A DNA stretch of 8,696 nucleotides from JACZWL01 sp046756445 (GCA_046756445.1 JBHHWI010000119.1:1-8696); one strand, 5' to 3'; shown: positions 1 through 5,998, numbered from the stretch's first letter. Program-made: numbers and translations. The notes: generated by a model from the sequence alone, not told the origin.

Positions 1-19
1 CGAATACTGGCTGTTACAG

Positions 20-811
20 CTACCAGCGATTACGCAGTTCGCGGAGTTTGAGAAACACGGTGCGCGGAACCGGGTCGTCACCGATTTCCGGAAACTGCTC
101 TCGCAATCGCGCGATCACGGTGCGGCTGTCTAACCTGAAGAACGTGTTGAATTCCTTTTCCTGAGCGAGGGTGGTAACGAGCGCGTCGCTGGGATCCTGA
201 TCCTCGTATTTGGCGATCATGTCCGCGGCCACGGTGTTATCAGGCTCGCGATCGAGCGTGAACTTCAGGTTATTGATGAGGTAATCGTGTCCCGGATAGA
301 TGAGCGTTTGGTCATCGAGGCTGTCGAGCTGGCTGGAGAAGGTCTCGTAGAGCTCGCTGGGATGGCCGCCGTGATGGCAGTTTCCTGCGCCGGCGTTGAA
401 CAGCGTATCGCCGCTGAACAACGCCGGCTGATCGGTATGTGACAGCAGGCAGATGTGACTCATGGTGTGGCCCGGGGTATCGAGGCATTCGAGCTCGACG
501 GATGTGCCCACATTGATGAGGTCTCCCGCGCCGACGCCGCGGTCCATGCCGGGAATGCGGCCGCCGGCGTTCTCATGCGCGATGATCTTCGCGCCCGTCG
601 CCCTGGCCATCGCCTTGTTGCCGCCGGTGTGGTCGCCGTGCTCGTGGGTGTTGACGATCTGCGTAATCGTCCAGTCGTTGGCTTTTGCCGCTGCCAGGCA
701 TTTCCTGTGGTCCAGCGGATCGATCGCCAGCGCATCGCCGGTTTCGGGGCAGGCGATCAGGTAATTGAAGTTTCTGTAGGCGTTGCCGGTCCAGACCTGT
801 TCAACAATCAT
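20..811 (-). CDS. Glyoxalase II-like MBL-fold hydrolase (hydroxyacylglutathione hydrolase family)
   Basis: A 263-residue cytoplasmic metallo-beta-lactamase-fold thioester hydrolase. The family classically hydrolyses S-lactoylglutathione to lactate and glutathione in methylglyoxal detoxification. Visible metal ligands are the THEHGDH motif (H56, H58, D60, H61), H115 in DTPGHT, D135 in FSGDT and H175 in YPGHD. The C-terminal part has the glyoxalase II pattern: NLKFTLDREPDN, then TLAQEKEFNTFFRLDS, ending in VFLKLRELRNRW. The segment after D135 reads NAGAGNCHHGG rather than the usual GCGRLFEG-type loop, so this is a divergent branch and the natural thioester may differ. The frame stays open upstream, but the ATG at 811 is chosen because a GAGGAA ribosome site lies just before it and the protein then starts like the family (MIVEQVWTGNAYRNFNYLI). 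It overlaps the end of the amidohydrolase gene by 11 bp, which suggests translational coupling. No signal peptide is seen. Confidence 0.9.
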   Translation of the reverse strand: MIVEQVWTGNAYRNFNYLIACPETGDALAIDPLDHRKCLAAAKANDWTITQIVNTHEHGDHTGGNKAMARATGAKIIAHENAGGRIPGMDRGVGAGDLINVGTSVELECLDTPGHTMSHICLLSHTDQPALFSGDTLFNAGAGNCHHGGHPSELYETFSSQLDSLDDQTLIYPGHDYLINNLKFTLDREPDNTVAADMIAKYEDQDPSDALVTTLAQEKEFNTFFRLDSRTVIARLREQFPEIGDDPVPRTVFLKLRELRNRW

Positions 812-2483
812 GGGGCATTTCCTCGTCAGCACACCTGTCGAACACGAGCTCGCCGCCGACCCAGGTCTGAATGACCTGAATGTCGTCGATCTCGCTCTCG
901 GGAATCTCGAAATAGTCACGGTCGAGGACGATGAAGTCGGCCCACTTGCCCGCCTCGAGGCTGCCCAGACGATCCTCCTGGTGCGCGGCGTAGGCCGGTG
1001 TCCAGGTAAACGAGTGCAGCGCCTCCGCCCGGGTCAGCCGCTCGCCGGCATACCAGCCGCCGTCGGGCAGGCCAGCGCGGCTCTTGCGGGTCACCGAGGC
1101 ATAGAGCCCATGCATCGGATTGGCCAGTTCGACCGGGAAGTCGGAGCCGTTGGCAATGATCGCTCCCGAGTCGAGCATCTTGCGCCAGGCGTATGCGCCC
1201 TTGATTCTCTCAGGCCCCACGCGGTCTTCGGCCATGTTCATGTCGCTGGTTGCGTGGGTTGCCTGCATCGAGGCGACCACGCCGAGTTCCGCGAATCGGG
1301 GAATATCCTCCAGCCTGACGACCTGTGCGTGTTCGATCCGATTGCGCAGCGGCGACGGTTTTCCACCCTGGGCTTTGTCGATGGCATCGAGTGACTGTTT
1401 ATTGCCCAGATCACCGATTGCATGAATGCAGACCTGGAATCCCATGTCGTTGGACTTCTTTACGAATCCGTCCAGCTGTTCCTGGGTCCAGAACGGCAGG
1501 CCCCGATTCTCGGCGTCGTCGTCGTACGGCTCGACCATCGCGGCGCCGCGGCTGCCCAGCGCGCCATCGACCATCAGCTTGACGGACGCGATCGCGAGAC
1601 GGTCATTGCCATAGGAGGGAATCGGATTGCCGAGGGCATCCAGGTTCTCGCCCGCCCCGGCCAGCATCGCGTACACGCGCATCGGCAGCTCGCCGTCGTC
1701 GGCCATCGACAGGTAGGCTTCCGCCTCGGTGATATTGATGCCGGCATCGTGCACGCTGGTGAGCCCGAGTGAGGTCACGTGCCTGAAGGCTGCCAGAAAG
1801 GCCTTTCTGTAGTCTTCCCTGGACGGCGCCGGGATCTTGCCTGCAACCAGGTCCATCGCGTTGTCCACCAGCGTGCCCGTGGCATGCCCGCCGGAGTCGC
1901 GCTGGATCTTGCCCCCCACGGGATCGGGTGTATGGTCGTCTATTCCCGCGATTTCCAGGGCCTTGCTGTTCGCCCAGCCGGCGTGCCCGTCGATGCGGCG
2001 CAGCCAGACCGGGCGGTCGGCAACGACGGCATCGATATGCGCCGCGGTTGGAAACTCCCTGACCGGCCAGAGCACCTGGTTCCAGCCGCGCCCTTCGATC
2101 CAGCCGGAGCCGGGATTGACTCGTGCGTACTGGGCAATCCGTTCGACCGCGTCCTCGACGCTCGGCACGCCGGTGAGGTCCAGTTGCACCGTGAGGAACC
2201 CCTGATTGGACATGTGCACGTGCGAGTCGGCAAGACCAGGCAACACGAACCTTCCGCCGCCGTCGATCTGCCTGGCACCGGCGTGCTCTCCGATCAGATC
2301 TTCACCGCCGGTGGCGATCACGCGGCCGTCGTCGTCAAAAATGAGCACGCTGAATTGCCTGATTTCGCCGCTCGCCGTCGAGGTGTAGCCGGTCACCGAA
2401 TGCAGCAGCGTGTCTGCCGGGGCCGGTTGTGCGGCGCAAGCCGAACACGTAACGACGACAAGTGTTCTGATAATCGATTTCAA
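801..2483 (-). CDS. Exported Amidohydro_3 (YtcJ-like) metal-dependent amidohydrolase
   Basis: A 560-residue amidohydrolase-superfamily enzyme of the Amidohydro_3/YtcJ type. Characterised relatives include N-substituted formamide deformylases, but the substrate cannot be predicted. Residues counted from the TTG start: the HxH pair H88/H90 in LADSHVH, lysine K302 in VKLMVDGALGS, H354 in CIHAIGD, H385 in RIEHAQ and D448 in NGSDFP. The C-terminal strands end with the family pattern GSLEAGKWADFIVLDRD. The TTG at 2483 is preceded by GGGGGA about 7 nt upstream and is followed directly by a basic start, a hydrophobic stretch (IIRTLVVVT) and CSACAAQPAPAD. This is a signal peptide, so the protein acts outside the cytoplasm. 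A lipoprotein form through the second Cys is possible, but the lipobox is poor. The open frame continues about 60 codons upstream, but those residues are not family-like and would bury the signal peptide. The stop lies inside the start region of the glyoxalase II-like gene, so the two form an operon. Confidence 0.88.
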   Translation of the reverse strand: MKSIIRTLVVVTCSACAAQPAPADTLLHSVTGYTSTASGEIRQFSVLIFDDDGRVIATGGEDLIGEHAGARQIDGGGRFVLPGLADSHVHMSNQGFLTVQLDLTGVPSVEDAVERIAQYARVNPGSGWIEGRGWNQVLWPVREFPTAAHIDAVVADRPVWLRRIDGHAGWANSKALEIAGIDDHTPDPVGGKIQRDSGGHATGTLVDNAMDLVAGKIPAPSREDYRKAFLAAFRHVTSLGLTSVHDAGINITEAEAYLSMADDGELPMRVYAMLAGAGENLDALGNPIPSYGNDRLAIASVKLMVDGALGSRGAAMVEPYDDDAENRGLPFWTQEQLDGFVKKSNDMGFQVCIHAIGDLGNKQSLDAIDKAQGGKPSPLRNRIEHAQVVRLEDIPRFAELGVVASMQATHATSDMNMAEDRVGPERIKGAYAWRKMLDSGAIIANGSDFPVELANPMHGLYASVTRKSRAGLPDGGWYAGERLTRAEALHSFTWTPAYAAHQEDRLGSLEAGKWADFIVLDRDYFEIPESEIDDIQVIQTWVGGELVFDRCADEEMPHDC

Positions 2484-2525
2484 GAGCCGATCCCCCGACG
2501 GTGACTTCGGAACGCTTTTGCCGCA

Positions 2526-2554
2526 ATTGTAGATGATCGGGCAGCTCGATTGAG
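2526..2554 (-). promoter_or_regulatory. Candidate sigma-70 promoter of the amidohydrolase/glyoxalase II-like pair
   Basis: On the minus strand a good -10 hexamer, TACAAT, lies at 2531-2526. The hexamer 17 bp further upstream (CTCAAT, 2554-2549) is a poor -35. Transcription would start near 2519, giving a leader of about 36 nt that contains the GGGGGA ribosome site before the TTG start at 2483. The poor -35 suggests a weak or activator-dependent promoter. The call rests on hexamer match and position only. Confidence 0.35.
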
Positions 2555-2802
2555 CACAGCGCCATTCGTACAATGATGTCCCCGCATCCGCCGCCCGATA
2601 TGCCCGGTGGCCGCCGGGGCTGCGCAGATCGGGGCGGCCTGCGTTTGGCGCGGCCATGAGCATGCCTTATACCGGGGCTAAAGATTACGGCCCAAGTCAT
2701 TGATTCCTCAGGAGTGGTATTTGGGCAACACCGGATTTTTGTAGTTTATTCGCAACAAAATAGCCACCTACAAACGGATATCTCAGCAATTGACCCAGAG
2801 CG

Positions 2803-2982
2803 TTGACATCGTGTGGTAATTCTGCGAAGTTTTGAGCTTGAAATCAGTCGCCTTTGAGCAACAGAAGGTCTGCTGACAGATTTCGACGACACCTTCAGGT
2901 ACGATTTGGCGGGGGACCGCAAGGCCAAGACCAACGTACTGACGATGGTAGGAGCGGCTCCCGATGGGAGCCGCTTTTTTTT
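2803..2982 (+). ncRNA. Candidate small structured RNA ending in an intrinsic terminator
   Basis: The plus strand carries a perfect TTGACA at 2803-2808, but no good -10 follows at 16-18 bp (GAAGTT at 17 bp). Downstream are nested complementary arms. GAAGGT (2864-2869) pairs with ACCTTC (2891-2896). GTACG plus TTGG (2899-2903, 2906-2909) pairs with CCAACGTAC (2931-2939), with a 2-nt bulge. Within that, CGG and CCG close a GGGA tetraloop (2910-2919). The terminator hairpin follows. No plus-strand gene precedes this terminator, so a short non-coding transcript is a reasonable inference. I recognise no known RNA family, and the region's coding-like base periodicity is a competing explanation. Confidence 0.25.
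2953..2982 (+). terminator. Strong rho-independent terminator, plus-strand orientation
   Basis: A perfect 10-bp stem (AGCGGCTCCC at 2953-2962, GGGAGCCGCT at 2966-2975) with a 3-nt GAT loop runs directly into eight T residues (2975-2982). On the minus strand the hairpin has no T tract after it, so it is not a normal terminator for the dehalogenase gene that ends at 2991. It therefore acts on a plus-strand transcript coming from the spacer. The left arm, GTAGGAGCGGCT at 2948-2959, also resembles the core of REP elements common in Pseudomonas and Xanthomonas relatives. It occurs once in the window. Confidence 0.85.
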
Positions 2983-2990
2983 GTTGCGAT

Positions 2991-3869
2991 TCAAAGCAGC
3001 GCGCCTCGCCAGTCAGCGATCGCTGCGCCGATGTCTTCCGGCGAGTCCTCTTGCAGAAAGTGACTGCCCCTGACGGTTACTTCCTGCTGATTTTGCCACC
3101 CCCGGCAGAACTCCCGTTGCGCGCCGGTCAGAATCGCACCGGGATCCGCATTGACGAACAGTTTGGGCAGGTCGGATTCCCCTATCCAGGCCGAATACCG
3201 GGCGACGATGTCGTGCACGTCTTCGGGCTCACCGTCGATCGGGATCTGCCGCGGCCAGCTAAGCGTCGGTCGCCGGTCTTCGCCGGGACTGGTAAACGGC
3301 CGGCGATACGCGTCCATCTCGGTATCGGTCAAATCCCGAAGCACCGATGCGGGCAGCACCCGCTCGACGAACATGTTCTTCTCCAGAACCATCGATTCGC
3401 CGGCGTCTGATCGAAATCCCCGGAATACGGCCCGAGCCGCGTCGGGCCAGTCGTCCCACGTCACCGGCCTGACGATGGCTTCCATGTAGGCGATGCCCAG
3501 TACCGCATCCGTGTGTTGATGCGCCCAGTCGAATCCGAGCGCGGAGCCCCAGTCGTGTATGACCAGCGTGACGCGATCGAGGATACCGAGCGTCTTCCAG
3601 GCGGCAAAGAGATAGTCACGGTGCTCGACGTAGCGATAGCTGTCGGGGCCCGGGTCATCGAGCTTGTCGGAATCGCCCATGCCGATCAGATCGACCGCGA
3701 TGCAACGCCCCTGTGCGGCGAGACGGGGCATGATGTTGCGCCACAGATATGACGAAGTCGGGTTGCCGTGTTGGAAAACGATTGGATCGCCGGTCCCCAT
3801 TTCGACATAGGCCATGCGTTTGCCCTGCACTTCGATGAATTGCTTTGTCGGTTCTTCGGCGCTTGCCAT
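2991..3869 (-). CDS. Haloalkane dehalogenase, LinB/DhaA-like (HLD-II)
   Basis: A 292-residue alpha/beta-hydrolase expected to cleave carbon-halogen bonds of haloalkanes hydrolytically, giving alcohol, halide and a proton, in the cytoplasm (no signal peptide). The full HLD-II catalytic pentad is visible. The nucleophile is D106 followed by halide-binding W107 in VIHDWGSALGFDWA. The second halide-binding residue is N36 in HGNPTSSYLWRNIMP. The acid is E130 in AYMEAIV, and the base is H270 in GSHFLQEDSPEDIG. LIGMGDSDKLD and PTLSWPRQIPI are long blocks shared with remembered LinB of sphingomonads, so this is one of the closer relatives of that enzyme. Length is normal. The ATG at 3869 is preceded by GGGGGAAA at good spacing. 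The gene is transcribed divergently from the symporter operon. Its natural substrate, possibly marine organohalides, is unknown. Renilla-type luciferase is a related fold but a less likely identity. Confidence 0.95.
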   Translation of the reverse strand: MASAEEPTKQFIEVQGKRMAYVEMGTGDPIVFQHGNPTSSYLWRNIMPRLAAQGRCIAVDLIGMGDSDKLDDPGPDSYRYVEHRDYLFAAWKTLGILDRVTLVIHDWGSALGFDWAHQHTDAVLGIAYMEAIVRPVTWDDWPDAARAVFRGFRSDAGESMVLEKNMFVERVLPASVLRDLTDTEMDAYRRPFTSPGEDRRPTLSWPRQIPIDGEPEDVHDIVARYSAWIGESDLPKLFVNADPGAILTGAQREFCRGWQNQQEVTVRGSHFLQEDSPEDIGAAIADWRGALL

Positions 3870-3946
3870 GGTCGCTTTCCCCCGGGATCGTGAATATCGG
3901 ATTATGCTCTGTTAGATTGTGCCCTGACCAATAACAAGGAACAGCC
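3870..3946. promoter_or_regulatory. Divergent promoter region with an imperfect direct repeat
   Basis: This short region must drive both the dehalogenase (minus) and the symporter operon (plus). On the minus strand CATAAT at 3906-3901 is a good -10, with TTGGTC (3931-3926) a loose -35 at 19-bp spacing. On the plus strand TGTTAGATT at 3910-3918 resembles an extended -10 without a clear -35. An 11-bp imperfect direct repeat, GATTATGCTCT (3900-3910) and GATTGTGCCCT (3915-3925), matches at 9 of 11 bases and overlaps both candidate -10 elements. That is where a regulator would couple the two directions. No regulator gene is present in the window. Confidence 0.4.
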
Positions 3947-3970
3947 ATGGGGGAAGTCTATGACGCCTGA
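3947..3970 (+). CDS. Possible 7-residue upstream ORF overlapping the symporter small-subunit start
   Basis: ATG at 3947 opens a frame of seven codons (MGEVYDA) that ends with TGA at 3968-3970, nine codon-shifted bases into the DUF4212 gene that starts at 3960. AAGGA at 3936-3940 sits 6 nt before this ATG, which is an ideal ribosome site. The DUF4212 start has its own GGGGGAAG inside the small ORF. Translation of the leader could couple to, or interfere with, initiation at 3960. It may equally be a chance ATG. Confidence 0.25.
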   Translation: MGEVYDA

Positions 3971-4217
3971 CAACCGTTCGGCCTACTGGCGTGCCAACCT
4001 GAGGCTTGTCACTGCCTGTCTCTTTGTCTGGTTCGTCTGCTCGTACGGGTTCGGCATCCTGCTCGTCGAACAGCTCAACGGCGTCCGCCTGGGTGGATTT
4101 CAACTCGGATTCTGGTTTGCGCAACAGGGTTCGATTTACGTATTCGTGCTGCTGATCTTTTTCTATGCATGGCGCATGAACAAAATCGATCAGAAATACG
4201 ACGTTCACGAGGACTGA
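3960..4217 (+). CDS. DUF4212 sodium:solute symporter small subunit
   Basis: An 85-residue inner-membrane protein of the DUF4212 family, the small partner that accompanies VC_2705-type sodium:solute symporters. Two membrane segments are visible, at about residues 15-36 (VTACLFVWFVCSYGFGILLV) and 57-73 (GSIYVFVLLIFFYAW). They are separated by the conserved block LNGVRLGGFQLGFWFAQQ. The charged tail ends in the family-typical DVHED. Length is normal. The start at 3960 has GGGGGAAG upstream. The next gene, the large transporter subunit, begins 9 bp after the stop, and the pair is expected to be co-translated and to act together. The role of the small subunit is not established in the family; by position it is a structural or stabilising partner. 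Confidence 0.93.
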   Translation: MTPDNRSAYWRANLRLVTACLFVWFVCSYGFGILLVEQLNGVRLGGFQLGFWFAQQGSIYVFVLLIFFYAWRMNKIDQKYDVHED

Positions 4218-4226
4218 GTTTCTCGC

Positions 4227-5987
4227 ATGGAACTGAAAGTCCTGACTTCCCTGGTCGTCGGCGCAAGTTTCGCGCTCTATATCGGAATCGCTATCTGGTC
4301 ACGCGCTCACGACACGGGCGACTTCTACATTGCGGCAAAGAGCGTGTCGCCCGTGGCCAACGGCATGGCGACGGCCGCGGACTGGATGAGTGCGGCGTCG
4401 TTCATCTCGATGGCGGGCCTGATCGCATTCCTCGGCTATGACGGATCCGTCTATCTGATGGGGTGGACCGGCGGTTACGTCCTGCTGGCCCTGTTTCTCG
4501 CCCCTTACCTCAGGAAGTTCGGCAAGTTCACGGTGCCCGAATTCATCGCCGAGAGATACTATTCGAAGACCGCGCGCATCGTCGCCGTCATCTGCCTCAT
4601 CTTCGTTTCCTTTACCTATATCGCGGGACAGATGCGCGGCGTCGGCATCGTTTTCTCGCGATTTCTGGAAGTCGACGTCACCATCGGTCTGGCGATCGGC
4701 ATGGGTGTAGTCTTCATCTATGCCGTGCTTGGCGGGATGAAGGGCATTACCTATACACAGGTCGCTCAATACTGCGTTCTGATATTCGCGTACACCGTGC
4801 CTGCAATATTCATCGCCATGCAAATTACGGGTAACGTGGTTCCGCAGCTCGCTTTCGGCAGCGAAATATCCGGCTCGGGCGTCAGTCTTCTGGACAAGCT
4901 CGATGACATCGTTACGTCGCTGGGCTTCAGTCAGTACACCAGCGGCACCAAGAGCCGCATTGACGTCTTCTGTATTACTCTCGCCCTGATGGTCGGCACC
5001 GCCGGCCTTCCACACGTAATCGTAAGGTTCTTCACCGTGCCGAAGGTGCGCGATGCACGCACCTCGGCGGGCTTCGCGTTGCTCTTCATTGCGGTCCTGT
5101 ACACGACCGCGCCCGCGGTCGGTGCCATGGCCAGATACAACCTCGTTAACACCATGCAACCGGGGGAGGTCGGCGCCGACGACGGCAACCTCCTGTATGA
5201 GGAGCGGCCCGGCTGGTTTAACACCTGGGAACAAACGGGCCTGGTTCGGTTCGAGGACAAGAACGGCGACGGGCGCATCCAGTTTTACAATGACGCCAAT
5301 CCGCACTTTTCGCATACCGCCGAAAGCTATGGCTGGGACGGTAACGAGCTCAGTGTCGATCGCGACATCATGGTGCTCGCCAATCCCGAGATCGCGCGCC
5401 TGCCGTCATGGGTCATCGCGCTGGTCGCGGCCGGTGGTATTGCTGCGGCGTTGTCGACCGCCGCAGGCCTGTTGCTCGTCATTTCGGCCGCCGTATCACA
5501 CGACCTGATCAAGGGGATACTCCTGCCCGACATCTCGGAGCAAAAAGAGCTGCTCGCCGGCCGCACCGCGGCGGCTTTCGCCATCATGGTAGCCGGCTAC
5601 CTCGGGTTCGACCCCCCGGGCTGGGTCGCCCAGGTCGTCGCATTCGCCTTCGGACTCGCCGCGGCATCACTGTTCCCCGTGATACTGCTGGGCATTTTTT
5701 TCAAGCGGGCGAACAAGCAGGGCGCGATTGCCGGTATGCTCACCGGATTGTTCTTCACTTACGGCTACATCGAATACTTCAAGGGCCTGTTTCTCAAATG
5801 GGCGGGCTCCCCGTGGGGTGAGAACGTCGCCGAGCACTGGCTGTTCGGGATCTCTCCCGAAGGCATCGGCGTGGTCGGCATGCTGCTGAACTTTGCAGTG
5901 GCCATCTCGGTCAGTTACCTGACAGCCGCGCCGCCCGAGCGGATCCAGCACATGGTCGAACACATTCGAATTCCCAGGTCCACGTAG
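4227..5987 (+). CDS. Sodium:solute symporter large subunit, VC_2705 subfamily (ActP-related)
   Basis: A 586-residue multi-spanning SSS-family transporter that couples sodium influx to uptake of a small solute. ActP, the acetate/glycolate permease, is a well-known relative. The N-terminal block GMATAADWMSAASFISMAG at residues 46-64 matches the substrate/sodium-site helix of ActP-like proteins. FTVPEFIAERYYSK, GGMKGITYTQVAQY and AALSTAAGLLLVISAAVSHD (407-426) are further family signatures, the last including the serine/threonine of the second sodium site. Unlike ActP, a long hydrophilic loop at about 305-390 separates two membrane segments. It includes DKNGDGRIQFYN (344-355), which resembles an EF-hand calcium loop with N instead of E at position 12. 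Such loops fit the VC_2705 subfamily as I remember it. The presence of the DUF4212 partner upstream confirms the subfamily. Substrate is unknown; a carboxylate or amino acid is plausible. Confidence 0.92.
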   Translation: MELKVLTSLVVGASFALYIGIAIWSRAHDTGDFYIAAKSVSPVANGMATAADWMSAASFISMAGLIAFLGYDGSVYLMGWTGGYVLLALFLAPYLRKFGKFTVPEFIAERYYSKTARIVAVICLIFVSFTYIAGQMRGVGIVFSRFLEVDVTIGLAIGMGVVFIYAVLGGMKGITYTQVAQYCVLIFAYTVPAIFIAMQITGNVVPQLAFGSEISGSGVSLLDKLDDIVTSLGFSQYTSGTKSRIDVFCITLALMVGTAGLPHVIVRFFTVPKVRDARTSAGFALLFIAVLYTTAPAVGAMARYNLVNTMQPGEVGADDGNLLYEERPGWFNTWEQTGLVRFEDKNGDGRIQFYNDANPHFSHTAESYGWDGNELSVDRDIMVLANPEIARLPSWVIALVAAGGIAAALSTAAGLLLVISAAVSHDLIKGILLPDISEQKELLAGRTAAAFAIMVAGYLGFDPPGWVAQVVAFAFGLAAASLFPVILLGIFFKRANKQGAIAGMLTGLFFTYGYIEYFKGLFLKWAGSPWGENVAEHWLFGISPEGIGVVGMLLNFAVAISVSYLTAAPPERIQHMVEHIRIPRST

Positions 5988-5998
5988 AGAACATTCTG

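Larger units (their letters stand above)
2750..2989. repeat. 11-bp inverted repeat bounding the orphan-terminator segment
   Basis: TCGCAACAAAA at 2750-2760 is the exact reverse complement of TTTTGTTGCGA at 2979-2989. Taking the 10-bp core (2751-2760 and 2979-2988), both ends are flanked by ATT on the outside (2748-2750 and 2989-2991), as a 3-bp target duplication would be. The right arm shares its T residues with the terminator tract, so part of the match may be chance. It could be the ends of a 238-bp non-autonomous element, or a coincidence. Confidence 0.3.
2555..2990. other. Gene-poor spacer between the amidohydrolase and dehalogenase genes
   Basis: About 430 bases without a convincing gene. 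From 2690 to about 2860 the DNA is visibly more AT-rich than its surroundings. From 2860 to 2982 it becomes GC-rich and contains several short self-complementary segments, ending in a perfect intrinsic terminator on the plus strand. A plus-strand frame at 2861-2950 has codon-like third-base bias but no clear start. A minus-strand open frame overlapping the dehalogenase stop (TTG at 2994) gives a Ser/Arg-rich, low-quality translation and is not called. The segment may hold a small RNA or a decayed gene or element. Confidence 0.5.

Noticed and set aside
812..919. 36-codon N-terminal extension of the glyoxalase II-like protein
   Set aside because: It lies entirely inside the amidohydrolase gene. 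The Arg/Ser-rich residues are unlike the family, and the ATG at 811 has a good ribosome site.
1779..2504. Open frame of 241 codons antisense to the amidohydrolase
   Set aside because: No protein-family features are seen. The minus strand carries all the amidohydrolase metal-binding motifs.
2953..2982. Hairpin as terminator of the dehalogenase gene
   Set aside because: Read on the minus strand, the stem is preceded by A residues and followed by CCTACCATCG, so there is no U tract after it.
2746..2994. 82-codon minus-strand frame starting with TTG over the dehalogenase stop
   Set aside because: The TTGA stop/start overlap looks attractive, but third-base composition is mixed, the product is Ser/Arg-rich with no recognisable fold, and the frame passes through the terminator hairpin.
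4299..5315. Long open frame (338 codons) antisense to the symporter gene
   Set aside because: It is a shadow of a GC-rich coding region. The translation is rich in D, E, R, H and G without a recognisable domain, while the opposite strand encodes a clear transporter.
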